From Marivirga tractuosa DSM 4126 (GTDB lineage: Bacteria; Bacteroidota; Bacteroidia; Cytophagales; Cyclobacteriaceae): a stretch of 64,000 bases of DNA. The stretch is from positions 2,883,001-2,947,000 of the forward strand of contig NC_014759.1 of NCBI RefSeq assembly GCF_000183425.1, read 5' to 3'. Numbering within the stretch: position 1 is the first letter of the stretch; every line of letters starts with the position of its first letter. Made by a program: the position numbers and the translations under genes. Shown piece after piece: positions 20,401 through 27,238 of the stretch. The notes beneath the pieces were generated by a model, which was given only the letters and a program-made list of their open reading frames with translations, was not told the DNA's origin and made no database searches.

Positions 20401-20653
20401 AGGGATTATTAGAACGCCAATTCCAGACATAGGCGATAGAATCGGGAATGCTTATTACTATACGGCCGCTAGTTTTGACGAACCTGGTGATACTCAGGAA
20501 AGGTTGAAAAAGCAGGCAGAAGAAGCCTTAAAACCTGCTATTGATGCTCTTAATGAATTTTTTGCAGAAGATTGGAAAGCCTATCAAGAAAGCATTAGCG
20601 AATTGGATCTTTCCCTTTTTGAAGAATATGAGGCAATTGAAGTAAAAGAATAA
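17423..20653 (+). CDS. VPS10/sortilin-like beta-propeller exported protein
   Basis: Exported protein of 1076 residues from the ATG at 17423; the frame upstream to a TTG at 17372 is not needed. The signal peptide is about residues 1-25 (FYFTALAQ). Then come many BNR/Asp-box type units, for example GGLWKSESGGVDWKPV, LYKSLDGGKSWKLM, VYKTTDGGKSWTKS and IQLTQDGGQTWNKV. They form a large propeller related to the sortilin VPS10 domain and to glycosyl-hydrolase-like photosystem assembly proteins. A charged, Lys/Glu-rich segment lies near 797-818, followed by a helical C-terminal domain ending LFEEYEAIEVKE. No enzymatic residues can be assigned. A decayed copy of its last 35 codons and terminator sits at 23053-23227. 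Confidence 0.88.
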   Translation: MRKSFIKQWIFTLLAIGFYFTALAQEVDLEKLKGIDVRSIGPAGMSGRITAIDVVHDNPQVMYVGSASGGLWKSESGGVDWKPVFDEEQILSIGAVAIQQDNPDVIWVGTGEGNPRNSLNGGYGLYKSLDGGKSWKLMGLEKTRNIHRIRIDPKNPNTVYVGAIGSPWGEHPERGVYKTTDGGKSWTKSLFVDNKTGVAELIMDPNNPNKLFAAMWEHRRKPWTFTSGGPGSGLYMTVDGGENWKKLSDEDGLPKGDLGRIGLAISAADSKTVYALIESKKNALYKSTDGGYKWKMINADMGEIGNRPFYYAELYADPSNENRVYTIFTYVNVSEDGGKSFKELMPAYGTEVGVHPDHHAWYIHPENPDMMLDGNDGGLNITYDGGETWRFVQNLPVGQFYHVNVDNDYPYNVYGGMQDNGSWIGPAYAWKSQGIRNSYFQELAFGDGFDVMPDPDNSRYGFAQSQQGFVVRYDRETGNNQIVRPTHPDKDVLLRFNWNAAIAQNPFDNSSVYFGSQFLHKTTDKGQTWEIISPDLTTNNPEKQKQFESGGLTYDATGAENNTTITAIAPSSLKEEVIWVGTDDGNIQLTQDGGQTWNKVSTNIKGFPAESWVAQIQASTYNAGEAFVVVNNYRNFDFKPYLFHTTNYGKSWTNLTSGEDVWTFTLSVVQDPEEPNLMFLGTDGGLYFSINKGQNWQKWTNDYPNVPTRDMVIHPREHDLVIGTFGRAIYVMDDIRPLRELATEGKTILDQPLKLFTPPTAYQAVNQQPSGSRFGANALFNGENRNSNAMISYLINKPEQKEEDKEEKKGEEEENDEKKITYDSLKLKVYTMDGELIRTLREKAPKENGLHRMYWRMDEAGQRGPSRRLTKEDAEESGGVDVMPGKYKLVMHFGEHKDSTEIEVKFDPRLDVDKADLKARYDFLKSIEKMQETAYEASQRILEAKETADHYIKWMKEKDKEAFKDQIKASKAIKDTLEVLFEPFVGEDFSEKQGIIRTPIPDIGDRIGNAYYYTAASFDEPGDTQERLKKQAEEALKPAIDALNEFFAEDWKAYQESISELDLSLFEEYEAIEVKE

Positions 20654-20675
20654 GTTTAATTTTAATGATGATGGG

Positions 20676-20708
20676 AAAGCCTGTGGTGGAAATGCTGCAG
20701 GCTTTTTT
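20676..20708 (+). terminator. Terminator of the VPS10-like gene
   Basis: AAAGCCTG pairs with CAGGCTTT and is followed by more T residues. A diverged copy of this same hairpin occurs at 23195-23227. Confidence 0.85.
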
Positions 20709-21389
20709 GATAGAGAATATATTTTATCTATTAAGCGATAAGATATATGTTTTCAGTTTTTTTAAAAAATCAGTTCTTCTACAACCAAAACCTAAATCTG
20801 CTTCATTTTTTGGCATGTGATTATTGATCAAATAAATAAGGTTACGTTCAAGAAATCCACTTTAATTAAAGTGAGAAAAAGCGCAGCATTATACATAATT
20901 GAATCTCAATTAACATTTAAAACTATAAGCATGAAAACTCAAGTGAATCTAAATGCACTTCCATTTGGTCTGCGGATAATAAAGTGGAAGTCACTAAGAC
21001 TTATCAAATTGATGGCTGGCCTTATTTCTTTTTGATTAATAAAGAAGGAACCATCGTAGAAAAGTGGTTTTTGAAATAATGAAAAAAACTCAACAAACGA
21101 ATTAGCAGGCATTTAAAATGAGGTTGCACCACCTCATGACAAATCATAGCTTTTGGTAGGATATTGTTCTGTTGGCTTTTGGAGATCACTAGTCAAGAAT
21201 TTGCTTTAGTAAGCAATCCTTCGGAATTCTTCAATAGTAAAAGAGCTAATTAGTATTTAGAGTTCTTGCAGAATTTTGAATATAGCCTACGTATTTATTG
21301 ACTTCTTATTCCTTTCGTATTAGGTTCACTAATCTAAATATTAATCCTATTATTGAATTCTAACATCCTACAAGGTCAAAAGCATATTA
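20709..21389 (+). other. Gene-poor stretch with debris
   Basis: About 680 nt with no intact gene. It holds the thioredoxin-like fragment (20972-21079) and a perfect 7-bp hairpin (ATGAGGT at 21118-21124 with ACCTCAT at 21131-21137) without a T run. An open frame at 20817-21035 has no family features. Confidence 0.5.
20972..21079 (+). pseudogene. Possible remnant of a thioredoxin/TlpA-like protein C-terminus
   Basis: The frame gives about 35 residues, ADNKVEVTKTYQIDGW followed by PYFFLINKEGTIVEKW, then a stop at 21077-21079. Tyr-Gln-Ile-x-Gly-x-Pro-x-Phe-Phe-Leu-Ile-x-Lys-Glu-Gly is the cis-Pro and following strand pattern of TlpA/ResA-type thioredoxin domains. No CxxC motif or N-terminal half is present upstream, so it would be a fragment. 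It lies between the VPS10 gene and its own decayed copy, in a patch of gene debris. Confidence 0.45.
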
Positions 21390-21971
21390 ATGGATAAATC
21401 TATTCTCAAGCATTACTTTCATTCTTTATTCCCCATCGAGGAGGAAATTGTAAATAAAATCACAGAAAAGTTTGAATACTTTGAGTTAGCTAAAAACCGA
21501 AATTTAATTGAGGAGAAATCTATTAGCACCAAAACCTACTTTCTTGAAAAAGGCTATATGCGCGCTTACATCATGAGTGAGGAAGGGGAGGAAGTTGCCA
21601 CTAATATTTATTCGGCTCCTTGTTTTGTAAATGATTTCCTCTCGTTTTTTAAGCAACAGCCTTCCAAACAAAATTACCAAAGCTTAACTCCATGTGAGTT
21701 TTGGGCTACGAGCCTAGAAAATGTCCAATCAAATTTTCATAATATTCCTGATTTCAGAGAGTTTAGTCGGCTTCTTTTTGTAATTAATTACGACAAACTT
21801 CAGGATAGAATGATTCAGATGGCGAGTCAAAAAGCGGAAAGCAGGTACTTAGAACTTATCAAACAAAAACCTGAGATTTTTCAGCATGTGCCTTTAAAAA
21901 TCATTGCTTCCTATTTAGGGATAAAAGATAGTTCGTTGAGTAGAATTAGAAAAGAAATCAGTAAACTTTAA
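21390..21971 (+). CDS. Crp/Fnr family transcriptional regulator
   Basis: Predicted DNA-binding regulator of 193 residues. The N-terminal part (about 20-120) is a cyclic-nucleotide-binding-like beta-barrel: KNRNLIEEKSISTKTYFLEKGYMRAYIMSEEGEE is the degenerate pattern common in Bacteroidota Crp proteins, without the cAMP phosphate-binding Arg-Ser. The C-terminal helix-turn-helix is compact: PEIFQHVPLKIIASYLGIKDSSLSRIRKEI (about 162-191). The effector is unknown. The panE-like gene follows after 60 nt on the same strand, so the regulator may be co-transcribed with it. Confidence 0.9.
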   Translation: MDKSILKHYFHSLFPIEEEIVNKITEKFEYFELAKNRNLIEEKSISTKTYFLEKGYMRAYIMSEEGEEVATNIYSAPCFVNDFLSFFKQQPSKQNYQSLTPCEFWATSLENVQSNFHNIPDFREFSRLLFVINYDKLQDRMIQMASQKAESRYLELIKQKPEIFQHVPLKIIASYLGIKDSSLSRIRKEISKL

Positions 21972-22031
21972 TTTCTTGTCATTTGTCAAGTGTTCCTTTC
22001 GACTTTCATGTTGAGATTTGTGTAAAACAAT

Positions 22032-22982
22032 ATGGATATGAAGAAAAAACACATTGCTATTATCGGTCTAGGGGGAGTAGGCGGATATTTTGGATTTAAA
22101 ATCTGCCAAAACAAACTAAGTGAAAAGCACACGGTATCCTTTGTAGCAAGAGGTGAAACTTATCGAAAGCTTCAAGCGGATGGACTTACTTTACTTTCTG
22201 AAGAACACCCTAATCATAGAACCCAAGCCGATGCGCTATTTCAAAATATAGTAGAAATGCCACGGCCTGATTTGGTTTTAATCTGCGTGAAAGAATATGA
22301 TTTGGAAAATGTTTGTCAGCAGCTAAAATCAGTAATTAGCGAGGATACAATAATACTACCCATGATGAATGGAGCAGATATCCATGAACGAATTCGACTA
22401 GTTTTACCCGAGCAGACAATTTTGCCTTCTTGTATTTATGTGGCTTCTCATATCAAAAGTAAAGGAGTAGTTGAACATAAAGGTAAATCAGGTAAATTAA
22501 TTTTGGGAAGAGACCAGGAGCATTCCAAAAGGCAGCTAGATTGGGTGCTTGAGTTACTGGAAAACAGCAAAATTAATTATGAGTTTAAAGACAATTCATT
22601 AGTTGATATTTGGGAAAAATTCATCTTTATCGCCAGCGTTGGATTGGTTTCAGCAAAATACAATTCATCTATAGGGGAAGCATGCAATAATCCACAGCAA
22701 AAGGATGAGACCAAAAGAATAATGCAGGAAATAAAAGAAATTGCAGACAAAAAGGAAATTGGTTTAGCTACTGATATAGTGGATCAAACGCTGGCCAAGT
22801 CTTCTGCATTTCCTTACGATACACCTACTTCCATTCAGTTGGATATTAATGCAGGAAAGAAACATAATGAACTAGAGTTATTTGCTGGAGCTATCATCAA
22901 ATATGCTACGGCCCTGCAGTTGGCGACTCCTTATACTCAGCAAATATATCAGGAATTAAAGGCTAAGTTGAATGTAGCTTGA
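22032..22982 (+). CDS. Ketopantoate reductase (PanE/ApbA) family protein
   Basis: NADPH-dependent reductase of 316 residues; in canonical PanE it reduces 2-dehydropantoate in pantothenate synthesis. The Rossmann motif IIGLGGVGGYFG is at about residues 9-20, followed by FVARGETYRKLQADGL. The family block VCVKEYDLENV (as LICVKEYDLE) and MMNGADIHERI come next. The helical C-terminal domain includes KFIFIASVGLVSAKYN and a HNELELFAGAI segment. Many Bacteroidota carry paralogs of this family with other 2-oxoacid substrates, and pairing with a Crp regulator does not suggest a housekeeping copy. Start at 22032 or the ATG at 22038. Confidence 0.88.
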   Translation: MDMKKKHIAIIGLGGVGGYFGFKICQNKLSEKHTVSFVARGETYRKLQADGLTLLSEEHPNHRTQADALFQNIVEMPRPDLVLICVKEYDLENVCQQLKSVISEDTIILPMMNGADIHERIRLVLPEQTILPSCIYVASHIKSKGVVEHKGKSGKLILGRDQEHSKRQLDWVLELLENSKINYEFKDNSLVDIWEKFIFIASVGLVSAKYNSSIGEACNNPQQKDETKRIMQEIKEIADKKEIGLATDIVDQTLAKSSAFPYDTPTSIQLDINAGKKHNELELFAGAIIKYATALQLATPYTQQIYQELKAKLNVA

Positions 22983-23052
22983 TGATTCAAAGATGAATTC
23001 TAGTGAAATTAAAATCAAGGCAGAATGGTTATGCCCTTTCCGACAGTCTAAA

Positions 23053-23227
23053 ACAGCAATGGAAGCCTTAAGCAAATTCTTTGCTGACGATTGGAAAGTC
23101 TGCAAAGAAAGCATCAGTGAATTACATCTTTCCCTTTTTGAGGAATAGGAAGCTATTGAAGTGAAAAAGTAAGTTAAATTTTGATAATGATTGGAAAGCC
23201 TGTGGTGGAGACGCTACAGGTTTTTTT
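23053..23227 (+). pseudogene. Decayed second copy of the VPS10 gene 3' end
   Basis: Codons from 23065 to the stop at 23170-23172 read ALSKFFADDWKVCKESISEL and then HLSLFEE-stop-EAIEVKK. Aligned with the last 35 codons of the intact gene (20546-20653), 26 positions agree, and an in-frame TAG (23146-23148) replaces a Tyr codon. The similarity continues past the stop codon into the terminator, where AAAGCCTGTGGTGGA is shared. Nothing upstream of about 23053 resembles the rest of the gene. The copy is therefore the stub of a tandem paralog, most of which is lost. Confidence 0.85.
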
Positions 23228-23364
23228 GTGTACTATAAGAGTCAATTAATCAAAAATACTTGGCGGTTTTAGATCAGTTCACCAAATTGAAATTACTAAT
23301 TTAGTATAGAAAATGTAGTATTTGATCTATTTGAAAGCCCGCATTAATGATTAATTGAATTACT

Positions 23365-24090
23365 ATGATTAAATTTTTTCAACGAATCAGAAGAAAACTA
23401 CTTACTGAAAATAAATTTAGCCAGTATTTAGCTTATGCTCTTGGTGAGATTTTACTGGTGGTTATTGGTATTTTAATAGCTCTTGCAATAAATAACTGGA
23501 ATAATTTCAGGCATGATAGAAACCTTGAAGAGAAGTACCTTAAAGAAATCGCCAGTAATCTAAAACAAGACTTGGAGGATATAGATTTTAACTTGAAGTT
23601 TAATCAAGACAAATATCAATCCAACCAAATTGTATTAGAATTCATAAATAACAACATGAATTACAATGACTCGCTCAACAGACATTTTGGTAATTTGCTT
23701 GGCTCCACCAGATCAATAGTGAATAGAAGTGGTTATGAAACACTTAAATCAAAAGGTCTCGAGATTATATCCAATGACTCCCTTCGTCAAATGCTATCCA
23801 CACATTATGAAATAAAGTATCATAATATTATAGATTTTGAGTACAAAGATGATCATCAGCATCAATATCAGATATTGTGGCCAGAGGTTATAAACTCAAT
23901 TTATATAAAAGATATGTGGGAAAATGGAAAACCGATTGACATTGCAAAAATTAGAGATAATTATTCTTTAAGAAGTGCTTTAGCAGCAAATTTATTTTTG
24001 AGAGAGTATATGATAAGTAATTACAATAGAATTTATGATAATACTGTTAAAGTAATTACTGCAATAGAGAAGGAATTGGAAAGGGAATAA
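23365..24090 (+). CDS. DUF6090 family membrane protein
   Basis: Predicted inner-membrane protein of 241 residues of unknown function. The N-terminus MIKFFQRIRRKLLTENKFS and the following YLAYALGEILLVVIGILIALAINNWN are diagnostic for the Bacteroidota family now called DUF6090: a basic amphipathic start, then one membrane helix (about 27-46) carrying Gly-Glu at its start. The rest is charged, probably a coiled coil with helices (about 52-110), and no catalytic motif is visible. The gene stands alone; its 3' end converges on a lipoprotein gene with a shared terminator hairpin between them. Confidence 0.85.
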   Translation: MIKFFQRIRRKLLTENKFSQYLAYALGEILLVVIGILIALAINNWNNFRHDRNLEEKYLKEIASNLKQDLEDIDFNLKFNQDKYQSNQIVLEFINNNMNYNDSLNRHFGNLLGSTRSIVNRSGYETLKSKGLEIISNDSLRQMLSTHYEIKYHNIIDFEYKDDHQHQYQILWPEVINSIYIKDMWENGKPIDIAKIRDNYSLRSALAANLFLREYMISNYNRIYDNTVKVITAIEKELERE

Positions 24091-24121
24091 AAAAGCAGCA
24101 ACCCTCTCTAATCACTGCTTT
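24090..24121 (-). terminator. Terminator of the TonB receptor-lipoprotein operon
   Basis: On the minus strand AAAGCAG pairs with CTGCTTT and is followed by a T run. It lies 26 nt past the lipoprotein stop codon. Confidence 0.7.
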
Positions 24122-24146
24122 AAGCTTAACCTAAAATTATTTTCTG

Positions 24147-24701
24147 TTACTCAATCACCACATCAAAAGTAGCTTGAATATCAGTTTCTCCACCAGCATT
24201 GCTTGGGTCGCCAGTTATAGCCCCTTCAGCAGATTTATCCGGTTCATGTCTTAATGTTACAGTCAGTGTTCCATCACTTGGGTCACCTGCAGTAAAAATC
24301 GTACTTAGCCCTATTGGGTCTCCATTATCATCAGCATCGTCATAAGCAAAATCTAAGAGCAAGCTTACTGAGGTTTCAAAGAAAAACTGATGTTCTTCAT
24401 CCTCTTCAATAATTTCCAAGGTGATATCTTCACCTTCTTCATCATTTCTCACTTCAATCGAAACATTGTAATCTGTATTAGCAGCTAATTTTCCATTAGT
24501 GTAAACAGGTTCTATTGGCCCATCTCCATCTTCATCATAAACAGAAAATACCACATCATCTCCTCCACCTACTGGGCTGAAGGTCATTTCTAAAGTGGTA
24601 ATTAATTCTTCTTCATTTTCCGGCTCCGGATCTTCTGTATCACATTGTGAAAATAGCAATACTGCTACTAGCAGTAACATACTTCTTGTTTGGGTTTTCA
24701 T
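24147..24701 (-). CDS. Acidic surface lipoprotein paired with a TonB receptor
   Basis: Predicted lipoprotein of 184 residues, starting MKTQTRSMLLLVAVLLFSQCDTED with lipobox Cys20. The mature protein is very acidic (Asp/Glu-rich). Motifs include LEMTFSPVGGGDD, a DEDGDGP loop that looks Ca-binding-like, EEDEEHQFFFE, LRHEPDKSA and AGGETDI near the end. From memory, a conserved Bacteroidota family with exactly these motifs is often encoded next to TonB receptors; databases give it uninformative names. The gene is 47 nt downstream of the receptor gene on the same strand, so it should be co-transcribed. A metal-binding partner role is inference from the acidic and His residues. Confidence 0.75.
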   Translation of the reverse strand: MKTQTRSMLLLVAVLLFSQCDTEDPEPENEEELITTLEMTFSPVGGGDDVVFSVYDEDGDGPIEPVYTNGKLAANTDYNVSIEVRNDEEGEDITLEIIEEDEEHQFFFETSVSLLLDFAYDDADDNGDPIGLSTIFTAGDPSDGTLTVTLRHEPDKSAEGAITGDPSNAGGETDIQATFDVVIE

Positions 24702-24748
24702 TGTTGATTGTTATTTATAGGGTTACTAATTATTGATTTATTAAATTA

Positions 24749-27097
24749 TTAAAAGATATAATTGATTCTTAATTCAAAATTCCTACCTGTTTCGGCTGCA
24801 TAAAAACGCAAGCGATTCAGATAATCGGTATAGTCTGTATTCATTAAATTGTATATACTTAAGCCCACATTTAGCTGTGCATTCTCCAATTTTTTTGTTG
24901 TATCCAATGAAAAATTAGTAATGAAATAGCCTTCTGGGACAGGAACGGTTTCTCTTTCATAAGCTTCCGTTTCCGTAATAGGCGCCCGATGTTGTTCAAA
25001 TACTTTTAGCCCACTTAAACTGAAGTCAATTTCCTTAAACCCCATTTTATTAGATAACCTCCAATTTAGGGTGTTTTCCCAACGGTCGGATGGCATAAAA
25101 ATCAATGGTAATTCGTTTGAAATATCATTTCCCCTGATAATGGAGGCCTTGGTGTTTAATGTGAAATGATGAAAAAATTCATAACTACCTATAATGTCTG
25201 TGCCATAAATATCAGCCAAAGTCTGTTGATATTGATAAACAGGAAATGCTCCACGAATAGTTAGTCGCGGTTCTTCTGGTTGTAAATAGATATAGTTTTG
25301 AATTCTACTGGCATAAGCATCCACATTTAACCTGAGTTTTTCATTAAAGCTAAACTGTAAACTATGCAACCATTTTATGGAGGTTTCTGGTGAAAGCTGA
25401 TCATCTCCTTCCTCTATAGCCGCAACACTATGATGCAAACCTTGGCTATACAATTCATTGATGCTAGGTGCTCTCTGACTCCAACTTATATTTGATTTAT
25501 ATTTTAAATTGTTACTGAAATCATATCCACCTCCCACAATGCCAGAAAACATATTGTATTGATGCTTTGGATTGATTAAATCATCGTTTTCATCGAATTT
25601 TAATACATCAATGGCTATGGCATCAAACCTAAGTCCCGCTTCAAGATTCCAATTTTCTTCTGTCCAGGCTTCGTTTAAAAATATACCCGTTTGAAAGCTC
25701 GAATAATTAGGGATTAATGGTGTGGTGCCTGTTCCCGGAACATTTTTATTATTCTGATATTCATAGTCCAGTCCTATTTCCCCACTTAAATTATTCCAAA
25801 TAGGTTCGTGGTGGAAAAGAAGTTTTGCTACATGACTATCCAATTGCAAATCAACGGAAGGCCTATCACTTCTGCCTCCTCTTCTGATATCAAATTCTTG
25901 TCTAGCATTTTGTTGATAGGCATATATGAAATCAAAATCACCATAATCTGAGCGATCCAAATGTATTTTTGCTTTCAATAATTGATGCACTACATTTTGC
26001 TTAGGATTATTGATTTCATATGAAAATTCTTCTGTGAAAAATGGCGGACGTCTATCTAAAGCCTCGAAGAAATTATCCACATTTCCGATATGCGCACCTC
26101 TCAAGATCCCGATTTCAGTGGAGAAACGACTATAGAAAATATCTGCTTGTAAATCTTCTTTGATGTAATTAGCGGCTGCTGAAAAGTTCAATTCCTCGCT
26201 TCCAGTATTCGTTAAATTGTAATTTGCAGCATGTTGATCTCCCGATTTCTTGGCAGAAGATTGAAGTCTCCAATTAATGGATTCTTCCATATTCAGTAAA
26301 AAACTTCCCGAAAGCATAGCGGACCCAATTCCACCTCTTCCGTTAGTGAATCCTACTAAATCCAAACTGCCATGCAATGCTGAATCAGGCACTAAAGGCT
26401 CTGGTTCTAATAACAAAGCACCACCAATAGCTCTAGGCCCGTATTTTACAGAGGAGGCTCCTTTTACAATGGTAATTCGAGATGCCACAAAAGGATCAAT
26501 TTCTGGAGCGTGGTCTACTCCCCACTGCTGTCCCATTTGAGCCACTTCATTATTCACTACTTGAATTCTACTTCCATAAAGTCCGTGAATCATCGGCTTA
26601 TTAATGCCAGGGCCCGTTTTAATATTGTAGACTCCAGGCAAAGTACTCACCGATTCAGAAAGCGATTTACCTTTTAATTTCCTTAATTCTCTTGTGGATA
26701 ATACACTTTCTACATTGCTCAGCAATACTTCTTCTCTTTTATGAGAGTGTACACTAACTGCTGATAGGACATTATCTTTTGGTGTTAAGTAAAAGTTTCT
26801 TTCAAAGTCTTTAATCCCTATATCTATAAAAGAACTTGCTGATTTAAATTCAACTTGACTTATAATGACTTCATATTTGTCGTGACAAGGAATTTTAATG
26901 GTAAAATAGCCATTTTCATCTGTTTGGGTACCATTTTCAAGGCTAGGGAGATAAATACTGGCAAATGCCACAGGCTGATGCTCGCCCTCTGAGAGTACTT
27001 GACCTGAAAAGGTCACAGAGCAATCCCCTTGTCCGAAAATATCTTCCGATGCAATAATGCAGGAGATGATAAATAATATTTTTCCTAAACGCAACAT
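24749..27097 (-). CDS. TonB-dependent outer-membrane receptor
   Basis: Active-uptake beta-barrel of 782 residues. A signal peptide (1-22, ending FGQ) is followed by a carboxypeptidase-like regulatory domain at about residues 25-105 (VTFSGQVLSEGEHQPVAFAS). The plug domain (about 120-235) includes SESVSTLPGVYNIKTGPGIN, KPMIHGLYGSRIQVVNNE, QQWGVDHAPEIDPF and the ITIVKGASSVKYG motif. The rest is barrel, ending with the terminal aromatic residue (ELRINYIF). The DHAPEIDPF and GPGINKPMI features resemble ZnuD-like metal receptors, so zinc or another metal is a reasonable guess, not shown. A TATATTTG box lies 5 nt before the ATG. The acidic lipoprotein gene follows in the operon. Confidence 0.9.
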   Translation of the reverse strand: MLRLGKILFIISCIIASEDIFGQGDCSVTFSGQVLSEGEHQPVAFASIYLPSLENGTQTDENGYFTIKIPCHDKYEVIISQVEFKSASSFIDIGIKDFERNFYLTPKDNVLSAVSVHSHKREEVLLSNVESVLSTRELRKLKGKSLSESVSTLPGVYNIKTGPGINKPMIHGLYGSRIQVVNNEVAQMGQQWGVDHAPEIDPFVASRITIVKGASSVKYGPRAIGGALLLEPEPLVPDSALHGSLDLVGFTNGRGGIGSAMLSGSFLLNMEESINWRLQSSAKKSGDQHAANYNLTNTGSEELNFSAAANYIKEDLQADIFYSRFSTEIGILRGAHIGNVDNFFEALDRRPPFFTEEFSYEINNPKQNVVHQLLKAKIHLDRSDYGDFDFIYAYQQNARQEFDIRRGGRSDRPSVDLQLDSHVAKLLFHHEPIWNNLSGEIGLDYEYQNNKNVPGTGTTPLIPNYSSFQTGIFLNEAWTEENWNLEAGLRFDAIAIDVLKFDENDDLINPKHQYNMFSGIVGGGYDFSNNLKYKSNISWSQRAPSINELYSQGLHHSVAAIEEGDDQLSPETSIKWLHSLQFSFNEKLRLNVDAYASRIQNYIYLQPEEPRLTIRGAFPVYQYQQTLADIYGTDIIGSYEFFHHFTLNTKASIIRGNDISNELPLIFMPSDRWENTLNWRLSNKMGFKEIDFSLSGLKVFEQHRAPITETEAYERETVPVPEGYFITNFSLDTTKKLENAQLNVGLSIYNLMNTDYTDYLNRLRFYAAETGRNFELRINYIF

Positions 27098-27120
27098 TGT
27101 TGCAAATATATAAAAGTTGC
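27098..27120 (-). promoter_or_regulatory. -7 box and GTTGC repeats at the TonB receptor start
   Basis: TATATTTG (27103-27110, minus strand) matches TAnnTTTG and is followed by CAACA and the ATG. On the plus strand GTTGC occurs at 27099-27103 and again at 27116-27120, 17 bp apart, straddling the box. This could be an operator for a metal-responsive repressor; that is speculation from position. Confidence 0.35.
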
Positions 27121-27238
27121 GTTAATAAAAGGACCCTTTAAAAAAATCTTTTGCCCTCTGGTGTAATTTTGAAATGCCAAAAATGGATGCCACATAAATT
27201 TTTAGTAGTATTGGGATATATTTTTAGCTAATAATATA

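Noticed and set aside
20817..21035. Open frame in the debris patch after the VPS10 gene
   Set aside because: No signal, no family pattern, no promoter; overlaps the thioredoxin-like fragment in another frame.
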